Shown piece by piece: positions 25,334 to 33,473 of a DNA stretch of 64,000 bases; the stretch's first letter is position 1, and the number at the start of each line of letters is the position of its first letter. The position numbers and the translations under genes are program-made. Below the pieces are notes generated by a model, which had not been told where the DNA came from, searched no databases, and was given only the letters and a program-made list of their open reading frames with translations. The DNA is from Alphaproteobacteria bacterium. GTDB lineage: Bacteria; Myxococcota_A; UBA796; GCA-2862545. The stretch is from the NCBI GenBank assembly GCA_020632875.1, contig JACKET010000020.1:62001-126000 (forward strand), in the 5' to 3' direction.

Positions 25334-26983
25334 CTAGAACGGCTCGTACACCATCTCTGCGATCTGGGCGTCCATCACCGCGCGCAGGCGGTCGTACGCC
25401 TCCTGCTGGTCGACGGTGAGCACGCCGGTGAGCAGGTCGGGACCGTCGTCGTGGCGTCCGCGCAGGTCGTACAGGTGCTCTACGCCGCTGTTCTCCACGA
25501 GCTTGAAGCTCTCGTCGCGCACGCCCTGCCACGTGTTGGTGTGGGGCGGCGGGCCGATGGGGAGGAACCGCTCGACGAAGCTGTAGCGACGCGCGCTGGG
25601 GCCGCCCGTGAGCGCGGGGACGAAGCTGACGCCGTCGAGCACGACGGGAGCGCCGGGACCGGCCCAGCCGTCGAGCCACGGCTGGCTGGAGCTGCCCGTG
25701 TCCGCGGTGTCGACGGCGACCACGTCGTCCCAGTGGCCCACGGTGGAGACCGAGAACGACGCGGGGTCGATGCCCGCGAGCTCGACGAGCGTGGGGAACA
25801 CGTCGGTGATGTTCACGAGCGCGTCGGTCGTCTGGCCCGCGGGGACCCCGGCGCCCCGCACGAGGAGTGGGACGCGCGTGCCGGCCTCGCTGACCGCGCC
25901 CTTGCCGGTCGGCGGCTCCCAGCTCGCCGGGATGTGGTCGTCGTGCGTGCCGTTGTCGCCCATGACGACGAGGACGGTGTCGTCGAAGTCGAGGGACGCG
26001 ACGACCCGTCCGAGCTCGATGTCCATGGCCTCGATGAGCGCGTGGAACAACTCGTCGGGCGAGGAGCTGGCCGTGACGCCGCTCGGGTTCAGGGGTGCCG
26101 GAGGCACGTGGAGCGGGCGATGCGCGGCGTTGAACGCGACCCACACGAACCACGGCTCGGGCAGCGTGTCGGCGTACAGGATGGCGTCGTCGGCGGTCAC
26201 GGTGGTGGCGTAGCCGGGGATCTGCACCCACACGCCGTCTTCGAGGCCGCTGAACGGGTCGGTGTACCCGATGTTCCCGAGCGACCCGTGCTGGTGCGAG
26301 AACCCCGATATCATGGCGTTCATCCCGCCATTGTTCACGTTGGTCGACAGGTGCCACTTGCCCGCGACCGCCGAGGTGTAGCCCGCAGTCGCGAGGACCT
26401 CGGCGATGGTGAGCTCGGCATCGGGCAGCGCCCAGTCCTCGCCCGCGAGCGGCTTGCCGAGGCCGCGGCGACGGCCCTGACGCCCGGTCATCGCGGCGAA
26501 GCGGGTGGGCGAGCAGACCGGCGTCGCGTACGCGCGGTCGAAGCGGACCCCGTTCGCCGCGAGGTCGTCGATCGTGGGGGTGTTCGGCCAGGTGTCGTGC
26601 GGAAGGCCGTACGCCGCGAACCGCTCGACGCCCACGTCGTCCATCAACACGAACATCAGGTTCGGCGGGAGGGGAGTCGCCGTGTCGGAGCCGGTGTCGG
26701 GCCCGGGAGCGGCCGTGTCCGTCGTGGGGACGCCCGTGTCGGTGTCCGCGTCGGTGTCGGCGTCCGCGTCGGTGTCGGCGTCGGTGTCCGCGTCCGTATC
26801 GGTGTCAGTGTCCGCGTCGGTATCGGTGTCCGCGTCGGAGTCGGTGTCGGTGTCGGTGTCCGCGTCCGTATCGGTGTCAGTGTCCGCGTCGGTATCGGTG
26901 TCGGACTCCGCCTCGACCGGCTCGTCCTTCGAGGGACAGCCGGCGAGCAGCAGGGTCAGGACAACAGCGCGAGAGAGAGCCAT
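25334..26983 (-). CDS. Lipoprotein sulfatase (type I, formylglycine-dependent)
   Basis: A 549-aa sulfatase of the alkaline-phosphatase superfamily. The N-terminus is a lipoprotein signal (MALSRAVVLTLLLAGC). About 70 residues of Asp-Thr/Asp-Ala repeats follow as a linker, then the catalytic domain. It has LMDDVGVERFAAYG (metal-binding Asp pair), the modification motif VCSPTRFAAMTGR (C-x-P-x-R, Cys converted to formylglycine), GKWHLS and MGDNGTHDD. It should act outside the inner membrane on a sulfate ester. The start overlaps the end of dctQM by 28 bp, so it is the last gene of the TRAP unit. The substrate is unknown. No maturation enzyme is in the window. Confidence 0.9.
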   Translation of the reverse strand: MALSRAVVLTLLLAGCPSKDEPVEAESDTDTDADTDTDTDADTDTDTDSDADTDTDADTDTDTDADTDADTDADADTDADTDTGVPTTDTAAPGPDTGSDTATPLPPNLMFVLMDDVGVERFAAYGLPHDTWPNTPTIDDLAANGVRFDRAYATPVCSPTRFAAMTGRQGRRRGLGKPLAGEDWALPDAELTIAEVLATAGYTSAVAGKWHLSTNVNNGGMNAMISGFSHQHGSLGNIGYTDPFSGLEDGVWVQIPGYATTVTADDAILYADTLPEPWFVWVAFNAAHRPLHVPPAPLNPSGVTASSSPDELFHALIEAMDIELGRVVASLDFDDTVLVVMGDNGTHDDHIPASWEPPTGKGAVSEAGTRVPLLVRGAGVPAGQTTDALVNITDVFPTLVELAGIDPASFSVSTVGHWDDVVAVDTADTGSSSQPWLDGWAGPGAPVVLDGVSFVPALTGGPSARRYSFVERFLPIGPPPHTNTWQGVRDESFKLVENSGVEHLYDLRGRHDDGPDLLTGVLTVDQQEAYDRLRAVMDAQIAEMVYEPF

Positions 26984-29538
26984 GGCACCCACACGATGAC
27001 CGCGAGACAGAAGAGCATCAATACCAGGAACGGCACGATGGCGCGGATGACGTCGACGATCGACCGCTCGAACACGGTCGACGCGACGAAGAGATTGATG
27101 CCCATCGGGGGCGTGAGGTACCCGAGCTCGAGGTTCACGATGAACATGATCCCGAAGTGCACGGGGTGGATGCCGTAGCTCGCGGCGATCGGGGCCAGCA
27201 GCGGGGCCACGATGAGGATGGCGGACAGGATGTCCATCACGCAGCCGAGTGCGAGGAGGAACAGGTTCACCATGATCAGGAAGCCCGTGGGCGTGCTGAC
27301 CCGGGCGAGCATCCACTCGGTCGCGGCATCGGGGACCTGCTCGAACACGAAGAACCGGTTCAGCGAGATGGCGATGACGAGGATGAGGAACAGCGAGCCC
27401 ATCATGATCGCGCTCTCGGCGACCACGTCGGGCACGTGCTTCAGCTTCAGCTCGCGGTTCACGACGAGCTCGACGAACAGCGCGTACACGACGGCGATCG
27501 CGGCGGCTTCGGTCACGGTGAACCGCAGCGCGAAGGGGATTCCGAGGGCCTCGAGGTCGAGCCAGCCGTAGATGCCGCCCAGGATGAGGACCGGGAGGAA
27601 CAGGCTCGGCAGGCTGCGCACGAACGAGCGGGCGGTGCGCGACAGCCAGGTGCCCTCCTCGACGGGCAGGGACGCCCGATGCGCTGCCATGGCGGCTTCG
27701 GTGCGGGGCCAGGTCACGAAGAAGGTGTAGATGACGAGCATCAGCGCGATGAACAGACCCGGCAGGATGCCCGCCTTGAACAGCGCGGCGGGGTCGAGGC
27801 TCACGGTCTCGAAGGTGCCGTCCGGCTGTGCGAGCTTGAGCGCGTTCGGGTTCCGCGAGACCACGATGGCGTAGACGATCATGGGGATCGACGGCGGGAT
27901 GATGATGCCCAGCCCGCCCGCGGTGGTGAGCACGCCGATGCTGTACTTCTCGGCGTACCCCTCGGCGACGAGCATCGGGAAGAGGATCGAGCCGATGGCG
28001 ATGACCGTCACGGGCGAGCTGCCCGAGATGGCCGCGAAGATGGCGCACGCCACGACCGCACCCGCGCCGAGGCCGCCCGGCAGGGGCCCGAGCACGGTCT
28101 TCGTGAACTCGATGAGGCGCTTCGCGATCGAGCCCTTCGTCATGAGGTTGCCGGCGAGCACGAAGAACGGGATGGCCAGCAGCTCCTGCTTCTTCGTGGC
28201 TTCGAAGACGTCGGCGACCACCACGGAGGGCGAGTTGTCGCGGAGGAGCATCCAGGACGCCATGGTGCCCACGCCCACTGCGACGAACAGCGGGCTGCCC
28301 ATGAGGACGAGCAGGACCGACGCGACCAGGATCATCGCGCCGCTGCCCCAGTACGCCCCGAGGCCGAGCGCCACGAGCGCACCGGGGAATCCGCCCGCGA
28401 ACACGACGTCGATGGGCTTCCGGGTCCCGGGGGGCGGCTCGGTGCCGGGGGCGAGCGACGACGGCGGGTGGACGACGTGCCCGAGGAAGCGCAGCGCCAT
28501 GAGCGCGAAGGCGTAGACCACGACCTGGAGCGGGATCCACAGGGGGAACTTGTCGCCGGCCTTCACCCGCGCGAAGGCCGGCGGGAGCTCGTCGAACTCC
28601 ATGCCGGCTTCGAACTTGCCGTTCTCCCAGGCCTCCATCGTGGGGTGGTCGGTGCCCTCGCCGAACCGGTCGCCGATGGGCAGCAGGAGCAGGGATTCCT
28701 TCCAGGACCAGCCGTACTCGATGTGCATCTTGCCGGGCGGACGCTGGAACTCGCGCTTCTCGGTGGCGTCGGGCGCGTTGAGCGGGTCGCCCTCGTCGAA
28801 CGTGTCGGGGGCGCCATCCGGGCCGTACAGCTCGGTGCGGTCGTCCTGCCCGTCGCCGTCGGTGTCGGCGGAGTACGGGTCGGTGCCGACCTTCCAGATC
28901 TCCTTGAAGTCGGGCAGCCCGTCGCCGTCGGAGTCGACGGGAACGGCGTCGTCGAGCAGGTCGACGGCGAGGTTCACGGGGATGACGAGCGGCGCCCAGA
29001 CCTTCGCGCCTTCGAAGGTGTCCTTGCTGTGCTCGCGCACGGCCTCCTGCGAGGCGCCCACGAACATCCAGCACAGCCCGGCCGCGACGAGCGAGGTGAA
29101 GCGCTTCACGAAGCGCGCGCTGGCGGGGCTCAGCACGCGGTCCATCGCGTCGACGCTGATGTGCTTGCCCTCGTGGGTGGCGAGGCTCGCGCCGAAGAAC
29201 CCGACGACCACCATCAGCAGCAGCGCCATGTTCATCTGCCCGTCGAGCTCGACGAGCGCGATGGCCTCGCGCGCGAGGTAGTCGTTGAACGCGAGGAACG
29301 TCATCGCCAGCATGGCGACGAGCACGAGGCCCCGCTCGACGAGCGCGGCGAGCTTGTTCAGCCGCCCGAACACCTCGTCGAGGACGACCTTGATGCCCGT
29401 GAGCCCGAGCACCAGGTAGAGCAGCTCGCGGCTCGCGGCACGGTCGGCCCACGCCCGGACGGCGGACGTGAAGCCGGACCACAGGTCGATGGTGAAGCGG
29501 TCGATCGCGCGGAAGAACGAAGCCAGGACGGAGCTCAT
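26956..29538 (-). CDS. Fused TRAP permease DctQ-DctM with inserted calcium-repeat segment
   Basis: An 860-aa inner-membrane protein. Residues 1-190 are DctQ-like (four membrane segments, LLLMVVVGFFGASLATHEGKHISVD). The C-terminal 430 residues are DctM (about 11-12 segments; IPFFVLAGNLMTKG, AAISGSSPVTVIAIG, LGIIIPPSIPMIVYA). Between them, around residues 200-325, is a hydrophilic insert with DSDGDGLPDFKEIW and DTDGDGQDDRTELYG, which are thrombospondin type 3-like calcium-binding repeats. I know of DctQM fusions but not of this insert. Substrate and sodium come in through this protein with DctP. Start at 29538 (MSSVLASFF). Two strong hairpins lie in the 224-bp gap after dctP. Confidence 0.88.
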   Translation of the reverse strand: MSSVLASFFRAIDRFTIDLWSGFTSAVRAWADRAASRELLYLVLGLTGIKVVLDEVFGRLNKLAALVERGLVLVAMLAMTFLAFNDYLAREAIALVELDGQMNMALLLMVVVGFFGASLATHEGKHISVDAMDRVLSPASARFVKRFTSLVAAGLCWMFVGASQEAVREHSKDTFEGAKVWAPLVIPVNLAVDLLDDAVPVDSDGDGLPDFKEIWKVGTDPYSADTDGDGQDDRTELYGPDGAPDTFDEGDPLNAPDATEKREFQRPPGKMHIEYGWSWKESLLLLPIGDRFGEGTDHPTMEAWENGKFEAGMEFDELPPAFARVKAGDKFPLWIPLQVVVYAFALMALRFLGHVVHPPSSLAPGTEPPPGTRKPIDVVFAGGFPGALVALGLGAYWGSGAMILVASVLLVLMGSPLFVAVGVGTMASWMLLRDNSPSVVVADVFEATKKQELLAIPFFVLAGNLMTKGSIAKRLIEFTKTVLGPLPGGLGAGAVVACAIFAAISGSSPVTVIAIGSILFPMLVAEGYAEKYSIGVLTTAGGLGIIIPPSIPMIVYAIVVSRNPNALKLAQPDGTFETVSLDPAALFKAGILPGLFIALMLVIYTFFVTWPRTEAAMAAHRASLPVEEGTWLSRTARSFVRSLPSLFLPVLILGGIYGWLDLEALGIPFALRFTVTEAAAIAVVYALFVELVVNRELKLKHVPDVVAESAIMMGSLFLILVIAISLNRFFVFEQVPDAATEWMLARVSTPTGFLIMVNLFLLALGCVMDILSAILIVAPLLAPIAASYGIHPVHFGIMFIVNLELGYLTPPMGINLFVASTVFERSIVDVIRAIVPFLVLMLFCLAVIVWVPWLSLALLS

Positions 29539-29616
29539 GGCGGCGCGCTTAACTGCGGCGTTCCCACGGGGCGAATCCACCCGGCCGGGCCGAGGGCCCG
29601 CCCCGTGGCCGTGCCG

Positions 29617-29663
29617 GATTCCGTCGGCCACCGCCCGCAAGCGGGCGTCGTCCCGACGGAATC
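29617..29663 (-). other. Intercistronic hairpin 1 (dctP-dctQM)
   Basis: GATTCCGTCGG ... CCGACGGAATC forms an 11-bp perfect outer stem, and CGCCCGC-TT-GCGGGCG a 7-bp inner stem. No T-tract follows, so it looks more like an RNA-stabilising or attenuating structure than a simple terminator. Confidence 0.6.
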
Positions 29664-29678
29664 TCAACTGCTGAACGT

Positions 29679-29756
29679 CTTGACGGGACCTCGGTACCCC
29701 CTGTGAACGCGGCTGAAACGCCGTGTTCCGGGGGCACAGAGGTCTTGACCGTCAAG
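29679..29756 (-). other. Intercistronic hairpin 2 (dctP-dctQM), extended palindrome
   Basis: A 78-bp imperfect palindrome just after the dctP stop. Paired blocks, outside in: CTTGACGG/CCGTCAAG, GACCTC/GAGGTC, CCCCC/GGGGG and AACaCGGC/GCCGcGTT around a loop of about six bases. It could set unequal levels of the binding protein and the permease. Confidence 0.65.
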
Positions 29757-29762
29757 GCGTTT

Positions 29763-30785
29763 CTACTTGCCGTCGAGACCCTTGCGGATGAGGTTCAGCA
29801 GGTTGGTGCCGGCGCCCTTCTCGTCGAGGGAAGCGGCGAACGAATCGTGCATCTTGCGGGCTTCGACCGCGAAGGCCTCGCGCTCGGCGTCGGAGAGCGC
29901 GTGGACCTCGACCCCCATCTCCTTCATCGCTTCGATCATCGCGTCGTCTTCGGTGCGGATCTTCTCGCGCGACTCCTGGGTGAGCGCGCGGGCCTCCTTC
30001 AGGACGGCCTGGGCGGCGGGGTCGAGCTGGTCGTACCAGGTCTTCGACATCACCACGGCGGCCGGCTGGTAGATGTGCCGGGTGAGCGTGAAGTGGTCGA
30101 GGGGCTCGGCCAGGCCGCCGGCCATGATGTAGAGCGCCGTGTTGTCGAGACCGTCGATCACGTTGGAGTTGAGCGAGGTGAGCACCTCGGTCATCGGCTT
30201 CTGCACGGCGTTCCCGCCGAGCGCCTTGTACATCTCCATGTGGACGTCGGATTCCTGGGCCCGCATCTTGAACTTCGCGAGGTCGGCCGGCTTCAGGATG
30301 GCTTCGCCCTTCGTGCCGAAGGAGCGCCAGCCGTTCTCGGACCAGAGCGTGAGCACGAAGCCGCGCGACGCCAGGATCTTCGACATCGGGTCCCACAGGA
30401 CGTTGTCGAGGACGTGGTCGGCCTGTGCGTTGTCCTTGAAGAGGAAGGGGAGCTCGACGATCTGGAGCAGCGGGATGTTGCCGCCCTCGGAGAGCGCGCC
30501 GGTCGTGACGGCCGCCGCCTGGAGGCGCTCGCCCTTGCGGGTCTCGCGCACCATCTCGACCTCGCCCATGATGCCGGGCGGGCGGATGATGACGTTGATG
30601 TCGGTCTTCGCCTCGATCTGCTGCTCCATCTTCTCGAGCAGGTCCATCCAGGGCGTGCCCTTGGGCGCGAGGGAGCCGATGTTCAGCTCCTTCCCGCCTT
30701 CGGCGAGCACGGGGGGCGCGTTCAGCGCGACGATCGCGGTGGTGATCGCCGCCGCGGCGACCGCGAGCTTCCGGGTCAGGCTCAT
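29763..30785 (-). CDS. dctP: TRAP transporter solute-binding protein (DctP family)
   Basis: A 340-aa periplasmic protein with a signal peptide (MSLTRKLAVAAAAITTAIVALNAPPVLA). The DctP fold is shown by LNIGSLAPKGTPWMDLL at the N-terminus of the mature protein. The central RGFVLTLWSENGWRSFGTK and MRAQESDVHMEMYKALGGNAVQ contain the family's conserved Arg for carboxylate binding. It delivers substrate to DctQM. Its ATG overlaps the TatT stop (ATGA, 30785-30782). In TRAP systems with a TatT partner, the ligand is thought to be hydrophobic or lipid-like rather than a dicarboxylate. That is family knowledge and is not shown here. Confidence 0.9.
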   Translation of the reverse strand: MSLTRKLAVAAAAITTAIVALNAPPVLAEGGKELNIGSLAPKGTPWMDLLEKMEQQIEAKTDINVIIRPPGIMGEVEMVRETRKGERLQAAAVTTGALSEGGNIPLLQIVELPFLFKDNAQADHVLDNVLWDPMSKILASRGFVLTLWSENGWRSFGTKGEAILKPADLAKFKMRAQESDVHMEMYKALGGNAVQKPMTEVLTSLNSNVIDGLDNTALYIMAGGLAEPLDHFTLTRHIYQPAAVVMSKTWYDQLDPAAQAVLKEARALTQESREKIRTEDDAMIEAMKEMGVEVHALSDAEREAFAVEARKMHDSFAASLDEKGAGTNLLNLIRKGLDGK

Positions 30786-31675
30786 CCTTCCTCCATCTCG
30801 GCGAGGGCCTTCTTGTCGAAGAACTCGCTCATCTTCTCGAGCAGATCCTTCGCCTTCTTCTGCTCGAGGGTGTTCTCGGGCGTGACGGAGGCTTCGGGCT
30901 TGGCGTTCGCGTCGGCCGCGATGACGGCTTCGAGGTCGGCCTTGAACTGCTTCGGATCCTGGGCGGGGATCGCCCAGAACTCGGCGCGGAGCGCCTGGGT
31001 CGGCAGGTAGTAGGGCGCGCCTTCGATGGCGGCGTCGAAGTACTGCTTGCTCTTGTCGAGGTCCTGCCCCGCGAAGCTCGGGAGCGCGGCGTAGTAGGCG
31101 CCCCAGTATCGGGCCGGGCCGTAGTGGTAGTACTGCGGGTCGAGCTCTTCGGTCTTGCTCATGTAGGCCTTGACCGTGGGGAGGTGCTTCAGCGTCTTCG
31201 CGAGGCCCTGGGCCTTGCCCCACTTGCCGAGCGCGGAGGCGGTCCAGTAGAGGCACGGAACATCGTCTTTCGTGGCGACGGTGACGGCATCCTTCTCTTT
31301 CTCGCCGGAGTTGACGCGGTTCGCGAACTCTTCGTTGAGGGCGAGGCACTTCGCGCCCCACTCGATGGCCTTGCCCCAGCGCTCGACCTTGGTGTCGTTG
31401 TCGCTCGCGTGGCCGTCGCCGTAGAAGTACCAGCCGCGCGTGAGGCGCACGAGGGCGTGCCGGTTGGCGGGATCGGCGGTGTGCGCCTCTTCGTACTTCT
31501 TCAGCGCCATCTCGAGCTTCGCCACGTCGACGCGCTCTTCCCACAGCGCGTCGGCTTCGGTGACGAGGGGGTTGCTCGCGGCATCGGAGCCGGCTTTGGC
31601 GGTCTCGTAGGACCCCGGGTGCTTGCCACCGCACGCGGCGAGGACGGTGAACGCTACGACGGGGAGGGTTCGCAT
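30782..31675 (-). CDS. TRAP-associated TPR lipoprotein (TatT type)
   Basis: A 297-aa lipoprotein (MRTLPVVAFTVLAACGGKHP; lipobox-like LAAC) made of helical repeats (LEMALKKYEEAHTADPANRHALVRLTRGWYFYG..., AIEWGAKCLALNEEF, SKQYFDAAIEGAPYYLPTQALRAEFWA). Gene order TatT-DctP-DctQM is that of the TPR-associated TRAP systems first described in Treponema pallidum. There TatT is a trimer with a pore-like cavity that contacts the binding protein. It should sit in the periplasm, lipid-anchored, and feed ligand to DctP. A sigma70-type promoter lies 57-85 bp upstream. It is coupled to dctP by a four-base overlap. Confidence 0.85.
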   Translation of the reverse strand: MRTLPVVAFTVLAACGGKHPGSYETAKAGSDAASNPLVTEADALWEERVDVAKLEMALKKYEEAHTADPANRHALVRLTRGWYFYGDGHASDNDTKVERWGKAIEWGAKCLALNEEFANRVNSGEKEKDAVTVATKDDVPCLYWTASALGKWGKAQGLAKTLKHLPTVKAYMSKTEELDPQYYHYGPARYWGAYYAALPSFAGQDLDKSKQYFDAAIEGAPYYLPTQALRAEFWAIPAQDPKQFKADLEAVIAADANAKPEASVTPENTLEQKKAKDLLEKMSEFFDKKALAEMEEG

Positions 31676-31731
31676 GGATGCTCCTTCACGGGATGCCGGA
31701 GGCTCGGGCCGCCGGTCGTGTGATTCCGCCG

Positions 31732-31760
31732 CTTTAACTGCGGTCCCGCCGTTGGTTCAA
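31732..31760 (-). promoter_or_regulatory. Promoter of the TRAP/sulfatase unit
   Basis: On the minus strand, TTGAAC (31760-31755) and TTAAAG (31737-31732) are separated by 17 bp. The sequence CCGCAGTTAA around the -10 region recurs upstream of dctQM (near 29548-29557), where the -35 is weak. Confidence 0.5.
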
Positions 31761-31822
31761 GCCGAACGACACGTGACGGGCCCGACTTCGTCCCCCGCGT
31801 GCGTGCCGCGCGCAGCGGGATA

Positions 31823-31848
31823 CACCGCGGTCCGCGCTCGGCGCGGTG
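31823..31848 (+). other. Hairpin in the guaB leader
   Basis: CACCGCG ... CGCGGTG makes a 7-bp GC stem immediately before the GGAGG of guaB. It would sit in the 5' leader and could hide or expose the ribosome-binding site. Confidence 0.4.
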
Positions 31849-31859
31849 TGGAGGTGGTG

Positions 31860-33335
31860 ATGCTTCAGCCCGACGTGCCGCTCGCTCTGACGTTCGACGA
31901 CGTGCTGCTCGTGCCCCGCGAGAGCCAGGTGCTCCCGCGCGAGGTCGACACGTCCACCACGCTCTCGTCTCGGGTGAAGCTGCGGATTCCGCTGATCAGC
32001 GCGGCGATGGACACCGTCACCGAAGCGGCGACCGCCATCGCGATGGCGCGCGTCGGCGGGCTCGGCATCGTGCACAAGAACCTGTCCGTCGAGGGGCAGG
32101 CGGGCTTCGTCCGCGAGGTGAAGAAGGCGGTCACCGGGGTGGTCGAGGATCCCGTCGTGATCGAGCCCGACCTCACGATCGGCGGCGCGCGTCGGATCAT
32201 GAACGAGCACCGGATCTCCGGCCTCCCCGTGGTGGTCGACGGGCGTGCGGTCGGCATCATCACGAACCGCGACCTGCGCTTCGAGCGGCGCCTCGATCGG
32301 CCGGTCCGCGAGGTGATGAGCACCCAGCTCGTCACCGTGGGTCCCGACACCCAGCTCGACGACGCGAAGGAGCTCCTGCAGGAGCACAAGATCGAGAAGC
32401 TCCTCGTGGTCGGCACCGACGGCAAGCTGCTCGGGCTCATCACGATCAAGGACATCGAGACGGTCGGCCGCTACCCCGACGCGGCGTTCGATGCGCGCGG
32501 CCAGCTCCTGTGCGGCGCGGCGATCGGTGTGGGGGGCGACCGGGACGACCGCGCGGCGGCCCTGGTCGAAGCCGGCGTCGACGTGCTCGTGCTCGACACG
32601 GCGCACGGGCACAGCAAGGGCGTGCTGGACGCCGCGCAGGTCATCAAGGCGCGGTACCCCGAGGTCACGCTGGTGGTCGGGAACGTCGCCACGGCGGACG
32701 GCACGCGGGCCTGTGTGGATGCCGGCGCCGACGTCGTGAAGGTGGGCATCGGCCCGGGCTCGATCTGCACGACGCGCATCGTGGCGGGCGTCGGTGTGCC
32801 GCAGCTCTCGGCGGTCGCCGATGCGGCGCGGGTCGCGCGCGAGGCGGGCGTCGCGATCATCGCCGACGGCGGCGTGAAGTTCTCGGGCGACCTCGCGAAG
32901 GCCGTGGGGGCGGGCGCGGACGCGATCATGGTGGGCTCGCTGCTCGCCGGCACCGAAGAGAGCCCCGGCGACGTGGTGCTGTTCCAGGGCCGCCGGTACA
33001 AGGCGTACCGCGGGATGGGCTCCATCGAGGCCATGAAGGCGGGCTCGAGCGACCGGTACTTCCAGGACGACGTGGCGGGCGACCCCGAATCCGAGACGAA
33101 GAAGCTGGTGCCCGAGGGCATCGTGGGTCGGGTGCCGTACAAGGGCCCCGTGAGCGACGTGGTGTACCAGCTGGTCGGCGGGCTCCGCGCGTCGATGGGG
33201 TACTGCGGGTGCTCGACGATTCCGGCGATGCAGCGGGAAGCGAAGTTCGTGCGCATCACGAATGCGGGGCTGTCCGAGAGCCACGTGCACGACGTGATCG
33301 TGACCGCCGAGGCGCCGAACTACCGCATGCGCTGA
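31860..33335 (+). CDS. guaB: IMP dehydrogenase
   Basis: A 491-aa cytoplasmic enzyme that oxidises IMP to XMP with NAD, committing purines to GMP. The barrel is interrupted by a pair of CBS domains (about residues 95-215: RIMNEHRISGLPVVVDGRAVGIIT; ELLQEHKIEKLLVVGTDGKLLGLIT). The catalytic loop GIGPGSICTTRIVAGVG carries the active Cys. GGVKFSGDLAKAVGAGADAIMVGSLLAGTEESPG and the C-terminal GSSDRYFQ flap are present. Length and order are standard. The ATG at 31860 follows GGAGG and a leader hairpin. guaA is not here. It converges on the acetoacetyl-CoA synthetase gene across repeat element C. Confidence 0.96.
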   Translation: MLQPDVPLALTFDDVLLVPRESQVLPREVDTSTTLSSRVKLRIPLISAAMDTVTEAATAIAMARVGGLGIVHKNLSVEGQAGFVREVKKAVTGVVEDPVVIEPDLTIGGARRIMNEHRISGLPVVVDGRAVGIITNRDLRFERRLDRPVREVMSTQLVTVGPDTQLDDAKELLQEHKIEKLLVVGTDGKLLGLITIKDIETVGRYPDAAFDARGQLLCGAAIGVGGDRDDRAAALVEAGVDVLVLDTAHGHSKGVLDAAQVIKARYPEVTLVVGNVATADGTRACVDAGADVVKVGIGPGSICTTRIVAGVGVPQLSAVADAARVAREAGVAIIADGGVKFSGDLAKAVGAGADAIMVGSLLAGTEESPGDVVLFQGRRYKAYRGMGSIEAMKAGSSDRYFQDDVAGDPESETKKLVPEGIVGRVPYKGPVSDVVYQLVGGLRASMGYCGCSTIPAMQREAKFVRITNAGLSESHVHDVIVTAEAPNYRMR

Positions 33336-33365
33336 CGCTGTCGACGAGTCGGCGGTGCTGGGTCG

Positions 33366-33393
33366 TCGAGTGTCGAGTGTCGAGTGTCGAGTG
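33366..33393. repeat. Four tandem copies of TCGAGTG
   Basis: A perfect 7-base tandem repeat (four units) 30 bp after the guaB stop. It is followed at 33423-33454 by an imperfect doublet of a 16-mer (GGTGTGGAGCAGGGGC type). Not coding. Confidence 0.8.
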
Positions 33394-33473
33394 TCGGGAG
33401 GCTTCTGGCGCCGCCGATCCCCGGTGTGGAGCAGGGGCGGTGTGGAGCAGGAGCGGCGTGCGCTGTGTCGGAA

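Noticed and set aside
27157..29706. An 849-codon plus-strand frame opposite dctQM
   Set aside because: Composition (Asp/Glu/Arg/His-rich, no domain) is that of an antisense shadow in GC-rich DNA; the minus-strand protein has clear TRAP motifs.
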